64,000 nucleotides of DNA from the NCBI GenBank assembly GCA_017416705.1, contig JAFQBG010000014.1, forward strand, positions 1 to 64,000, in the 5' to 3' direction. This document shows, in pieces, positions 18,691 through 28,012 of the stretch; the first letter of the stretch is position 1, and every line of letters starts with the position of its first letter. Under the pieces are notes generated by a model. It was not told the origin of the DNA. It worked only from the letters and a program-made list of their open reading frames with translations, and did not search any database. The DNA is from Bacteroidaceae bacterium. Its GTDB lineage: Bacteria > Bacteroidota > Bacteroidia > Bacteroidales > Bacteroidaceae. A program made the position numbers and the translations under genes.

Positions 18691-20598
18691 TTAATATATT
18701 ATTCCACTTAATATTTCCAATTCTGCACCACTCGCCAATGTAAAACCAGAGTCTTTGTTATGTTTTATAGTTCCATTATTTTTTACTATAATTTTTGCAC
18801 TATGTTCTGTCTTAAAAATAACATTATCAACACTACCATTATCAACAATCAATACCCCGCCATTTGACACTGTAATTGATACACCTTTATAAAACGTAAC
18901 TAAGTTCGAAATTGTTAAACTTGCATTTTCACAAATTACCACATGATTGTACAAAAATTTACGTTCATTCCAAACAGTATCGGTTGTTATATATATGGTA
19001 TCATTCTGTGGAATATTCTCCAAGCAATGTCCATATTCATTCATGGGGCCTTTTGTATAATCACTGTCATCGCCATCGGGTTCTTCCAAAGCCCAAGCCG
19101 GACAATGTGCAGGTTTTTCTCCTATGCCCCAAAAATAATATCCATCGCCATCATTATCGGTACATAATATATCATCGTTATCATAGACAAGGCTTGTTAT
19201 ATCACCAACCAATTTATATGCTTTAAACCTATTTAACATTAAATTATCTAAAATTATATAGGCATAGCCGTCTATACCCCAATCCTCGGCATACGAATTT
19301 TTAATAATCCATGCAGTTTTACCAACATGTTCGCTATTTTCATCAATAACTGTCCAAGCAGGATTTACATCCAAGTAGGATTCAAGCATTATACTATCTC
19401 CAATAGCAATTTCATTATATCCTACAAACAATACACTATGTCCGATAGCAATATTCCAAAAAATATCTACACATAATGGATTTTTAATAATTTCCTTTTT
19501 TAATTCATCATTGTTAGAATAATAGATTCTATTATAATTCTCAATTTTTATAATCTCTTCTGGTTCTAAACATTTTTCTACTGTATTATATGACGATGTA
19601 AAAGGATAGCAATCTTCTGTAACTACACCTGTGTTTTTTGCATAATTTAAAGCGTTGGATACATATCCGCCTTCAAAGCCAGGTTCATCAGTTGAATTCA
19701 TAACAAAATCCAGTTCAGACAGGTCGTAATTCAAATTTCTATTAAAATAGAGGTTTATATAACTCTCTATAAGGCTTGCAGCAGCAAAAGCCCAACAAGT
19801 TTTTCTCACCTGTGCCTTAGGCGTTGTAATCCAATTTTTACCATGTCTGTTACGCCAATCAAAACTTTTTACGTATGTATTTGTAGGAGTGGCATCCCTT
19901 GTTGCATTTGTATTACCACCACTGTTTGGCATAACAAAGATACCCGATTTATAAAATTCAAAACCGCCCGTATTACAACTATCATTTGCAATGCCAAGAA
20001 TAGCTTTTCTTTCAGCATATGGTTTTAAAGCCACTCCTGTTATACCGGCTATCCACAGTTTACCGTTTCTGATATTATAATTGTTTATAGCTTCAACTTT
20101 TTGTGCTACTTGTACTTGACGCAACGAATCGTTTCTTAACTCCGGAGCCTTATTTGGAGAAGAAAGTTCGCCATCGTGCATATTAATACTATACAAATAT
20201 AAATTTGCATCTATAAGTATTATTTTTAAACAATGTGGAACAACTGAATCCAAATTGCAAGTTTCCTCACTGTAATTATTCCAATTAACAGTATCGTTTT
20301 CGTTATATATTCTTGCACTCTCAGCAACAAGATATTCATTTCCACATGTATCTTCCAATATAATTCTAACGAAACTATTTTCAGTTTCTTGGATAACGTC
20401 AGCTGTTATGGAAAGCCCATTTATTAAAGTAGTATCATTATTAATAAAAATAGTATCACTCCTTGTAAGTAATGTATTATGTGATATACTCCTAGATAAT
20501 CTGCTTTGGGGAGTGAAAAAACTTTTTACATTATCGGCTGATATGCTTATTGGAACTAAACCTAAAAGCCACAAAATTGTATATAAATATTTTTTCAT
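18691..20598 (-). CDS. secreted papain-like (C1 family) cysteine protease
   Basis: Signal peptide at 1-21, then a prodomain-like region to about 240. The protease domain holds the complete C1 set: oxyanion Gln263 and catalytic Cys268 in QVRKTCWAF, His387 in GHSVLFVGYN and Asn434 in IIKNSYAEDWG. After it come an Asp-rich DNDGDG/PDGDDSD segment (about 481-513), which looks like a calcium-binding thrombospondin-type-3 motif, and a repetitive Ile/Val/Asn-rich C-terminus to 635 suggestive of a beta-helix. I see no clear T9SS tail. The substrate is unknown. Genes for the other secreted proteins lie 11-54 bases away on the same strand. Confidence 0.87.
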   Translation of the reverse strand: MKKYLYTILWLLGLVPISISADNVKSFFTPQSRLSRSISHNTLLTRSDTIFINNDTTLINGLSITADVIQETENSFVRIILEDTCGNEYLVAESARIYNENDTVNWNNYSEETCNLDSVVPHCLKIILIDANLYLYSINMHDGELSSPNKAPELRNDSLRQVQVAQKVEAINNYNIRNGKLWIAGITGVALKPYAERKAILGIANDSCNTGGFEFYKSGIFVMPNSGGNTNATRDATPTNTYVKSFDWRNRHGKNWITTPKAQVRKTCWAFAAASLIESYINLYFNRNLNYDLSELDFVMNSTDEPGFEGGYVSNALNYAKNTGVVTEDCYPFTSSYNTVEKCLEPEEIIKIENYNRIYYSNNDELKKEIIKNPLCVDIFWNIAIGHSVLFVGYNEIAIGDSIMLESYLDVNPAWTVIDENSEHVGKTAWIIKNSYAEDWGIDGYAYIILDNLMLNRFKAYKLVGDITSLVYDNDDILCTDNDGDGYYFWGIGEKPAHCPAWALEEPDGDDSDYTKGPMNEYGHCLENIPQNDTIYITTDTVWNERKFLYNHVVICENASLTISNLVTFYKGVSITVSNGGVLIVDNGSVDNVIFKTEHSAKIIVKNNGTIKHNKDSGFTLASGAELEILSGIIY

Positions 20599-20609
20599 AG
20601 CTCATATGT

Positions 20610-21812
20610 TTATTCTGTCAGTATCATTCTTTTAGCTCCATTACTAACTCCATCGGTTACTAATGTATAGATATAAATTCCGGGAGTAAAGTCTGTTGAT
20701 GAAATATTTATAATTTGTTCACCTCTATTTAAAATTTCAACAGAATGCTTTTGAACACCTTTTAAATCATAGAAATATAAAGTTGCAGTTTTTATTTTTT
20801 CAGGAACGTTTATTGTTATAGCTGTATTTATATTCCATGGATTAGGATTATTTTGAGACAAACTTATAACTGATGTAATATCTTCATTCTCTATATTTGT
20901 GTTAATAGCACGTGATTTATTCATCTTGACTACTGAATTGTCGCTTTTTAGAATTGCTATTTCCGCTTTCAATTCTGCAATACTCTGCACAAGAATCGGT
21001 ATGAGTTCTGTATAATTTATGTATTTTTTACCATCATCCAAAGAGTATATAAGTTCAGGAAAAACTGATTCAATTTGGGAAGTAGAAAGAGAATAGTGCG
21101 CATTGCTTACAGATTGCACTATTCCATTATCCGAAACCTCGGTTGCAGTCATTGTTGCATTTTCATTAACTTGTTTTTGGTTCGTAGTTGACACAACTGA
21201 AAGCATTGCTATTTTATCGGATAGCTGTTCTATATTATCATTTATAGCAGTTGTACTTCTTGTAATGTCGGTACTGTCTCCTTCCACCAACCATCTCCCT
21301 GTATAACCATAAATAGCGGATATAGTGCCTGCAGTAAAATTGTTTGTCACATATACATTGCCATTAAAATAGCCTGCATACCTGCCACCAATCTGCACAC
21401 CGATATCATCAACGTCGGATGTGCCATAAATAGCTGTTCCAAAATAATTATCAGCTAGCTTACCATAAACACCATAGTTATATCCATTTTCGGCCAATTT
21501 AGCTTCGCCCCAAACTCCGTATGCTCTACCATAGTTATATCTATTTCCACTAGAAGTTGTAGCTATACCTGCAACACCGACACTATAATGAGTGTAGAAA
21601 TTTTGACTTTCGCCGTAAACACCATAACCCCATTCCGAGTTATAACTTGTTCGAACACCTTTTACACCTATTATATTATGGGTTCCGTTAAACGCACTCT
21701 CACCGGTTGCAGTTTCAACAGACGCAGTACCATCTGTTGCGACCTTAAATTGTGCTAAAGCACTAATACATGATACTAAAACAAGAAAAATTGTCAAATT
21801 AAGTTTTTTCAT
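20610..21812 (-). CDS. fibre-like secreted protein with S74-like segment and T9SS type A tail
   Basis: Signal peptide at 1-20, then a Gly/Tyr-rich region with repeats of the form YGVYGE / YGVWGE / YGVYGK (about 60-130) that resembles phage-tail or adhesin stalks. Around 245-290, the stretch SVFPELIYSLDDGKKYINYT followed by ELIPILVQSIAELKAEI resembles the end of the peptidase S74 intramolecular chaperone domain, and a coiled coil follows. The last about 85 residues (SLSQNNPNPW to GIYIYTLVTD and KRMILTE) are a type IX secretion sorting domain. The likely role is a surface adhesin or fibre; the auto-processing residues of S74 were not identified. Confidence 0.8.
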   Translation of the reverse strand: MKKLNLTIFLVLVSCISALAQFKVATDGTASVETATGESAFNGTHNIIGVKGVRTSYNSEWGYGVYGESQNFYTHYSVGVAGIATTSSGNRYNYGRAYGVWGEAKLAENGYNYGVYGKLADNYFGTAIYGTSDVDDIGVQIGGRYAGYFNGNVYVTNNFTAGTISAIYGYTGRWLVEGDSTDITRSTTAINDNIEQLSDKIAMLSVVSTTNQKQVNENATMTATEVSDNGIVQSVSNAHYSLSTSQIESVFPELIYSLDDGKKYINYTELIPILVQSIAELKAEIAILKSDNSVVKMNKSRAINTNIENEDITSVISLSQNNPNPWNINTAITINVPEKIKTATLYFYDLKGVQKHSVEILNRGEQIINISSTDFTPGIYIYTLVTDGVSNGAKRMILTE

Positions 21813-21831
21813 AATTTATATAATTTTAAAG

Positions 21832-22236
21832 TTAATATTCCACTTGAAAATCTCCCGAATATAGCATACCATCTATTTCTATGGCAATCGTATAGTCACC
21901 ACACGATAGCGCAGATATTGTAATATGTTTTTCTATGCCTTTTTGTATAAAAAGGAATCCCGATTGCACAATGGAACTTGTTGAATCTATAACATAATAA
22001 GGAATATCCTCTAATGATATATAAGGACTATTCATTATTAATTCCTTGTTATCAATATCGTGTATTACCGTTGGCAAAAGTAGAGGTATGTCTATATTTC
22101 GCCTAATAGTTTCATTATTTTCAATAGTCCTATTATCCCCATCTTTATATAAAGGTATAGGTCTTTTTTCACTTTGTGAAAAACTATTTACGCTCACAAA
22201 AAGCAACATTGTGGTTATTACAAATACAGTTTTCAT
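21832..22236 (-). CDS. small secreted DUF3244-like protein
   Basis: A 134-residue protein with a signal peptide (MKTVFVITTMLLFVSVNSFS) and a single small beta-sandwich-like domain ending GDYTIAIEIDGMLYSGDFQV, a pattern typical of the Bacteroidales DUF3244 family. No function is known for the family. The frame is open 14 codons further upstream, but the internal ATG that starts the signal peptide is preferred. It is the first gene of the minus-strand run and is divergent from the regulator gene, 238 bases away. Confidence 0.7.
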   Translation of the reverse strand: MKTVFVITTMLLFVSVNSFSQSEKRPIPLYKDGDNRTIENNETIRRNIDIPLLLPTVIHDIDNKELIMNSPYISLEDIPYYVIDSTSSIVQSGFLFIQKGIEKHITISALSCGDYTIAIEIDGMLYSGDFQVEY

Positions 22237-22474
22237 AATTGTTTTTTTCAAAATTACATGTAATAAATAAATTGGCATCGCTTTTTTTATCCGACTTCAT
22301 CCAATTTTTTAAAATTTCGTAACTTATTATTATACAAATACTTAGAAAGCATGAAAAAGAAAATTATTAATATATACGGCTAAAATCATGCAGAAATTGT
22401 ACTATATACAGGTTTTCAATTTTAATGGTTATTCAAACTTTTACTATTTTTACAAAATAAAAAACATAATTAAT

Positions 22475-24205
22475 ATGAAAATAAATAAACTATTAATTAT
22501 CATAGCCTGCACACTCCTGTCGTCTTGTTTTAATAATAAAAAAAACAATGATTTGATAGACTGTTTTAACGATATTAAAGCTATGGGCGACACATGCCCT
22601 ACTGCGGCAATACAACGATTGGATTCCATGTCGAATACAATAGCAGATAAATCGGAATATGTAAAAAACAAATACGATTTACTTAATATAAGACTACGCG
22701 ACAAGGCATATATCACACATACAACAGACAGCGTGATAAAAAAAGTATGTAAATACTTTGAAAAAACAGGAACCGCGAAAGAAAAACAAGAAGCATATTA
22801 TTATATGGGTAGTGTATATCGCGATATGCACGATAGCCCCAACGCAGTAACATATTTCCTGAAAGCCATTGCATTGGGCGAGGATTACAAAGAGATAGAC
22901 ACTACTCTATTCATTAACTCCTATTTACAATTATCGGGAATGTACACTTTGCAGATTAATGATAGTGCAGCATTAAATTCAGCGATATGTGCATTAAATA
23001 TTGCAAATAAAATAAATGAAACAGATGCACGCCTTTATATGAATGTAGCAAGTTGTTATTTTAATATGAATGACACTGCTAATTATATGAAGTATAGTAA
23101 ATATGCTTTAAATCAAATAATAAAGGAAGAAAGCGAAATAGTAAATGCCGATATAATAGCAAAACAAATGTGTGACTATGCAAAGCTTGACCATAAAGAC
23201 GAAGCAGATTTTTGTTATTCCCTATTAAAACAAGTGCCACACAATAATCTTCCTCATAATTATTTGATAAATCTTGCTATTTATTATAACAAGTGTGTCA
23301 ATACAGATTCAGCAGCAATTATCTATAAGGATTTATATAAAAGCACTGATAATATATCTCAAATATATAATTCATCGCAACAACTTGCAAAGTATTATTA
23401 TAAGAAGAATGATTATAGAAATGCTATATTCTATGCTATTGAATTCATTGCCGCAAACGAAGCCGTAATAGAGCAACGAAAAGCAGAGCACACCACAAAT
23501 GTCAATAATATATATAACTATAACAGAAAAAAGGAAGAATTCATACGTATAGAGCAAAAAGCAGAAAAAAACAAATTATACTTAACAATAGGAATATTTG
23601 CATTTATCATAATAATACTCTTTATAATCATATTGTTTTATCATCGCAAAAAGAAACTACTTGATGTAATTTTAAATAAAGAAAAAGAGATAAGCAATAT
23701 TCAAGAATTAATTAATAAGCGCGATAATCAAATACGCAACGAAAAACAAAAACTAAGTCATAAGCAAAAGGAATTAAAAGAGAAAACAGATAAGAACAAT
23801 GAACTTATTCTACAATTACAGGAGGCCGAAAATTCATTTAAAAAACTTATAGCACAAAATAAAGAATTAACAAGGCACATATTTATGGATAACATTCCAC
23901 AGGAGAATGTACATATTATAGAAAAATGTAAAAAAACTATTATCGGCAAAGAAAACTTTGACGACAAAGATTGGAAAGAGCTTCTTGGCGTAATTGACAA
24001 ACAATTTCCTGAATTTACAAATGAAATACAGGTCAAGTTCAAAAAAATCAATGAACCTATGCTGCGTATATGTTATTTGCTGAAAATAGGTCTGTCAAAT
24101 CCTCAAATTACAAACCTGACAGGGTATCCTCCACAAACTGTTTGGGACAGGGTGAAACGCATAGAGAAAGTTCTGGGATATAGTTTTCACCAAGGCACTA
24201 AATAG
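22475..24205 (+). CDS. membrane-anchored TPR protein with C-terminal HTH (regulator)
   Basis: 576 residues from the ATG at 22475, chosen because it opens a lipoprotein-type signal (lipobox Cys18 in LLSSCFNN); the frame is open 29 codons upstream. TPR-like helices fill about 70-330. One membrane span lies at about 367-389 (IGIFAFIIIILFIIILFYH), then a long coiled coil, and a C-terminal HTH of LuxR style (about 525-575, LSNPQITNLTGYPPQTVWDR). Such proteins are common Bacteroidales sensors that place periplasmic TPRs and a cytoplasmic DNA-binding domain in one chain. It is divergent from the secreted-protein run and is its best candidate regulator. Confidence 0.8.
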   Translation: MKINKLLIIIACTLLSSCFNNKKNNDLIDCFNDIKAMGDTCPTAAIQRLDSMSNTIADKSEYVKNKYDLLNIRLRDKAYITHTTDSVIKKVCKYFEKTGTAKEKQEAYYYMGSVYRDMHDSPNAVTYFLKAIALGEDYKEIDTTLFINSYLQLSGMYTLQINDSAALNSAICALNIANKINETDARLYMNVASCYFNMNDTANYMKYSKYALNQIIKEESEIVNADIIAKQMCDYAKLDHKDEADFCYSLLKQVPHNNLPHNYLINLAIYYNKCVNTDSAAIIYKDLYKSTDNISQIYNSSQQLAKYYYKKNDYRNAIFYAIEFIAANEAVIEQRKAEHTTNVNNIYNYNRKKEEFIRIEQKAEKNKLYLTIGIFAFIIIILFIIILFYHRKKKLLDVILNKEKEISNIQELINKRDNQIRNEKQKLSHKQKELKEKTDKNNELILQLQEAENSFKKLIAQNKELTRHIFMDNIPQENVHIIEKCKKTIIGKENFDDKDWKELLGVIDKQFPEFTNEIQVKFKKINEPMLRICYLLKIGLSNPQITNLTGYPPQTVWDRVKRIEKVLGYSFHQGTK

Positions 24206-24217
24206 CAAGGATATTCT

Positions 24218-25501
24218 TTATCGGCGTTTTATTACAATGGAGAACAATAGCATTGCGCCCACACACATGGGGTAATAGAGGTTTGGGATAATCTCCAACG
24301 GCGATATCGAGGCAAGCCCCGATGCCATTAACAGCTGTGCGCCGTAGGGTATGATGCCTTGCACAAAACACGAAGCGGTATCGAGCAGGCTGGCTGCCCT
24401 CTTTGGCTTGATACCGAACTTTGCAGATATATTGCGCGATATGTCGCCCACCGTAAGTATGGCTATGGTATTATTGGCTGTACACACATTGGCAAGCGCG
24501 GTGAGCAACACGATGGCACCCTCGGCAGAAGCTCGTGAACGCAGTCGCAGAGTAATTATTCTGATAAGGAAGTCTATACCGCCATTCACACGCACCACCT
24601 CCAATAGTCCACCGGCAAGCATAGTCACTATTATAAGTTCGCACATCGACGATATGCCCGAGCCGAATGCGCCAAACAGCCCTATGACATCGAATGTTCC
24701 CGACAATAACCCTATGGCTGCCGCAACAGCTATGCCAAGGATGAGCACAAGCAACACGTTCATGCCACACAATGCGGTGACAATGACTATGATATAGGGG
24801 ATGACCCTTACTGCATCCATTATGGTTATATCACCACCGATGGCATCGCCCATGAATGCACCGCTGAACGTATAGAGCAACAAGGTTATTACGGCAGCAG
24901 GAAGCACCAAACGTATGTTATTCCTGAATTTGGAGCGCATGGAGCATCCTTGGGTTTGCGTGGCAGCTATTGTGGTGTCGGAGATAAATGACAGGTTATC
25001 GCCAAAGAAAGCACCACCCACCACAATGGCCACAAGCCATGCTGTGTCGCATTGCAAATGCGTGGCAAGCGCGGTGACCACCGGCGTCAGCGCCACAATG
25101 GTGCCCACCGAGGTACCTATGGACATGGATATGAAACAGGTGGCAATGAAAATTCCTGCCGGCAAGAATTCCTCGGGAACGAGTGCAAGGGTAAAATTCA
25201 CAGTGGAGTCCACCGCCCCCATAGCCTTGGCTACGGCGGCAAAAGCACCTGCCAGAACAAATATCCACACCATGAGCATGATGCGCGTGTTTGCCGCTCC
25301 TTTGGAGAACATTTCGATGCGTTCGTTCAGACTATTGCCACGCATTATAGCCACTGCATACACCGAGGCAAACAAAAAAGCCGCAGCGATAGGTATGCGG
25401 TAAAAATCGCCGGCCACTATGGAACCTACGAAATATATGGTGAGCAACACCACAATAGGCGACAACGCCAACAGCCCTTTATATACACTCCTGCCGAACA
25501 T
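24218..25501 (-). CDS. nhaC: NhaC-family Na+/H+ antiporter
   Basis: Inner-membrane secondary transporter of 427 residues with about eleven hydrophobic segments. The conserved GTSVGTIVALTPVV segment (about 129-142) and the FGDNLSFISDTTIAATQTQG segment (about 166-185) mark the NhaC/IT superfamily; the latter supplies the charged residues for ion exchange. The gene begins 6 bases after the stop of the RsmI-like methylase and is probably cotranscribed with it. It converges on the TPR regulator gene with only 12 bases between their stops. Substrate could also be an organic anion, as NhaC relatives vary. Confidence 0.87.
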   Translation of the reverse strand: MFGRSVYKGLLALSPIVVLLTIYFVGSIVAGDFYRIPIAAAFLFASVYAVAIMRGNSLNERIEMFSKGAANTRIMLMVWIFVLAGAFAAVAKAMGAVDSTVNFTLALVPEEFLPAGIFIATCFISMSIGTSVGTIVALTPVVTALATHLQCDTAWLVAIVVGGAFFGDNLSFISDTTIAATQTQGCSMRSKFRNNIRLVLPAAVITLLLYTFSGAFMGDAIGGDITIMDAVRVIPYIIVIVTALCGMNVLLVLILGIAVAAAIGLLSGTFDVIGLFGAFGSGISSMCELIIVTMLAGGLLEVVRVNGGIDFLIRIITLRLRSRASAEGAIVLLTALANVCTANNTIAILTVGDISRNISAKFGIKPKRAASLLDTASCFVQGIIPYGAQLLMASGLASISPLEIIPNLYYPMCVGAMLLFSIVIKRR

Positions 25502-25507
25502 AGTTTT

Positions 25508-26212
25508 TTATTTATATAATAAGAATATTGTAGGTTTTTTGGAAAGGTCGGGTATTTGTCCGCGCCATTCCTTCACTGTGAGCGTGCGCACGAACTCATC
25601 GTCGCAAGTAAGATTGGCTGCTATGCACAGTTTTGTTTGCGGCTTGCAATTACGCAAAATATCATCGACCATTTTATCGTTGCGATATGGCGTTTCTATG
25701 AACAACTGCGTTTGGTTCTCGGCATATATACGTTGTTCCAAACGATGCAACGCCTTGGCTCTTTCATCGGGTTTTATAGGCAGATAGCCATGAAAAGCAA
25801 AGCTCTGACCATTGAACCCCGATGCCATTACCGACAGGATGATGCTCGACGGACCAACCAGCGGCACCACTTTCAACCCCTTACGCTGTGCGATGGCAAC
25901 GACATCGGCGCCCGGGTCGGCAACAGCCGGACAACCCGCCTCGGATATAACACCCATGGGGAAGCCATCGACAAGCGGTTGCAAGAATTTGGCAATATCC
26001 TGTGGCTTGGTATGCTTGTTAAGTTCGTAGAAAACCGAACCGTCTATATCGAATTGCGAATCGACCATGCGCAAGAAACGACGTGCCGAACGTACATTCT
26101 CCACAATAAAATGACGAATACCGGCAATCACCTCGGCGTTATATGCAGGAAGCACCCGGTGCGTCGATGTATCGCCCAAGGTGACAGGCAGAAGATATAG
26201 TGCTGTTTCCAT
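25508..26212 (-). CDS. SAM-dependent methyltransferase, RsmI-like (tetrapyrrole methylase fold)
   Basis: A 234-residue protein of the tetrapyrrole methylase fold. The SAM-binding loop appears as ISEAGCPAVADPGAD (about 89-103), and the later IETPYRN segment is as in RsmI, the 16S rRNA C1402 2'-O-methyltransferase. It lacks the usual N-terminal GNLGD motif of canonical RsmI and starts METALYLLPVTLGD instead. It therefore belongs to the shorter RsmI-like branch present in Bacteroidota beside a true RsmI. The target is unproven. A TATCTTCG on the minus strand at 26235-26242 may be its -7 box. Confidence 0.82.
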   Translation of the reverse strand: METALYLLPVTLGDTSTHRVLPAYNAEVIAGIRHFIVENVRSARRFLRMVDSQFDIDGSVFYELNKHTKPQDIAKFLQPLVDGFPMGVISEAGCPAVADPGADVVAIAQRKGLKVVPLVGPSSIILSVMASGFNGQSFAFHGYLPIKPDERAKALHRLEQRIYAENQTQLFIETPYRNDKMVDDILRNCKPQTKLCIAANLTCDDEFVRTLTVKEWRGQIPDLSKKPTIFLLYK

Positions 26213-26293
26213 AGTTATTATTGCATTTTGCCTGCGAAGATACTCAAAAATAAGCAGAAAACAGCTATCTTAGCAACCTAAAAGGCAAACATC

Positions 26294-26950
26294 ATGAAGA
26301 AACTTGTTATATTCGATTTAGATGGCACATTGCTCGACACTGTACTCGACTTAGGAAAATGTTGCAACCATATACTTGCAAACGAGGGCTACCCCACCCA
26401 CCCCATCGACAGCTACTATGCGTTTGTGGGCAATGGCATATCAAAACTCATTGAGCGTGCATTGCCACCTGCAACGGCAAGCGCCGAGGAGGCCGCAAGA
26501 CTGCTGCCCACATTCCGCAGCTACTACGATATACACAAAGCCGATGAGACACGCCCATACGACGGGCTAACAGCCCTGTTGGAGAAACTGCAAAGTCGTG
26601 GCGTACTAATTGCCATTGCATCGAACAAATATCAGAAAGCTACCGAAGAACTTATAGGACATTTTTTTCCACAAATAGCCTTTGCAGCTGTGCTTGGACA
26701 ACGTGACGGAACACCTATCAAGCCCCACCCTGCCATAGTACACGACATTATGGAAATGACAGGCGTGTGCCATAAAGAACAGATAATATATGTTGGCGAC
26801 TCATTGGTGGATATGAACACGGCAAAAAACGCCGGTGTGGAGTCGGTTGCTGTGACGTGGGGTTTCTGTCCCAAGGAGCGACTTACCGAGTTCTGTCCCG
26901 ATAATATTGCACACTCGGCGCAGGAATTGGAGCAGATACTTATGAGATAG
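26294..26950 (+). CDS. gph: HAD-superfamily phosphoglycolate phosphatase-like enzyme
   Basis: 218 residues with all HAD motifs: FDLDGTLLDT (about 7-16, nucleophile Asp8 and acid/base Asp10), a Ser/Thr motif in IAIASNKY, a lysine region, and VGDSLVDMNTAKNAG (Mg2+ binding). The helical cap between motifs I and II has the FVGNGISKLIERAL form typical of phosphoglycolate phosphatases, which remove the 2-phosphoglycolate left by DNA repair. Relatives act on other small phosphates, so the substrate is probable rather than certain. It is divergent from the RsmI-like gene; TATCTTAG at 26266-26273 is a weak -7 candidate. Confidence 0.85.
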   Translation: MKKLVIFDLDGTLLDTVLDLGKCCNHILANEGYPTHPIDSYYAFVGNGISKLIERALPPATASAEEAARLLPTFRSYYDIHKADETRPYDGLTALLEKLQSRGVLIAIASNKYQKATEELIGHFFPQIAFAAVLGQRDGTPIKPHPAIVHDIMEMTGVCHKEQIIYVGDSLVDMNTAKNAGVESVAVTWGFCPKERLTEFCPDNIAHSAQELEQILMR

Positions 26951-26992
26951 CATTCCCCGGGAAAAAGCCATTCTTGCTCCCTTGCCACAGGC

Positions 26993-28012
26993 CTATCGGA
27001 GCAGTTTTTTAAACGTATCGGCTTTTTTCACATAGTAACGCCATAGCAAGGAAATATCCATTCTTTGCGGCAAGGGTTCTTTCTTTGCTTTATACAGATT
27101 TTCCATACGGTCTATCCTGTATAAATGGCGCACGCAATGAAATTCCCAACGCGCCGAAAGCACCGCTTTGAAATTGGCAAACGAGCCACCGAGAAGGAAT
27201 TTAAAGGCTGCCACATAGTCGAGGAGCATGCGCACGAACATCACGTAGTGCAAATCCTTTTCGGGCAGATTTTTATACAGCGTCAGCAGGTTGTTGCGAA
27301 AATTCAGGAACGTCTTGCGAGGGTTGTTGTAGTTGAGCGTAGCACCGCCAATATGATATACCACGCTTTGTGGCACGCACACTATGCGTTTGCCTCGCGA
27401 ACGCAAACGCCAGCATAGGTCCACCTCCTCCATGTGGGCAAAGTAACGCCCGTCGAACCCACCTGCGGCATGAAATTCGTCGGCACGCACCATGAGCGCG
27501 GCTCCTGTTGCCCACAGAATATCGCACTGTTTGTCATATTGTCCGTTATCGGGCTCCACAGTGTCGAATATACGTCCGCGACAAAAGGGATAGCCATAGC
27601 GGTCGATGAAACCACCGGCTGCACCGGCATATTCAAAGTGTGTTTTACGTTTGTAATCGAGCAGTTTGGGCTGGCATGCGACGATGCTCTTATCGTTGTC
27701 CAAACACAGCGTCATGGCATCGAGCCAGCCGTCTGTGACCTCGACATCGGAGTTCAGCAACACATAATATTCGGCCTTCACCATGTCGAGTGCGCGGTTG
27801 TAGCCCTCGGCAAAGCCCCAATTACGTTCAAATTCTATGACACGTATCTCGGGATAGCATTGTCGAAGCATGGCTATGGAGTTGTCGGTGGAACAGTTAT
27901 CGGCAACAACGACATGCGCCCCCTCGCTGCAATCGAGCACCGCCGGCAGGAAACGTTCGAGCATAGCCACGCCGTTGTAGTTTAGTATGACTATCGCAAT
28001 TTTCTTTCTCAT
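26993..28012 (-). CDS. family 2 glycosyltransferase (rhamnosyltransferase-like)
   Basis: 339 residues from the internal ATG at 28010-28012; the frame is open 29 codons upstream but that part lies inside mtaB. GT-A motifs: IVILNYNG (about 6-13), VVADNCSTDNS near 44-54, LNSDVEV (the DXD-type metal site) and a FDGRYFAHMEEVDLCWRLRS segment with the catalytic base. It likely adds a sugar to a surface polysaccharide, acting on the cytoplasmic face. Its ATG overlaps the mtaB stop (ATGA), although the two functions are unrelated. Confidence 0.88.
   Translation of the reverse strand: MRKKIAIVILNYNGVAMLERFLPAVLDCSEGAHVVVADNCSTDNSIAMLRQCYPEIRVIEFERNWGFAEGYNRALDMVKAEYYVLLNSDVEVTDGWLDAMTLCLDNDKSIVACQPKLLDYKRKTHFEYAGAAGGFIDRYGYPFCRGRIFDTVEPDNGQYDKQCDILWATGAALMVRADEFHAAGGFDGRYFAHMEEVDLCWRLRSRGKRIVCVPQSVVYHIGGATLNYNNPRKTFLNFRNNLLTLYKNLPEKDLHYVMFVRMLLDYVAAFKFLLGGSFANFKAVLSARWEFHCVRHLYRIDRMENLYKAKKEPLPQRMDISLLWRYYVKKADTFKKLLR

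Noticed and set aside
21103-21306. Short plus-strand open frames inside the secreted-protein genes
   Set aside because: They are antisense to well-supported minus-strand proteins and have no independent signals.
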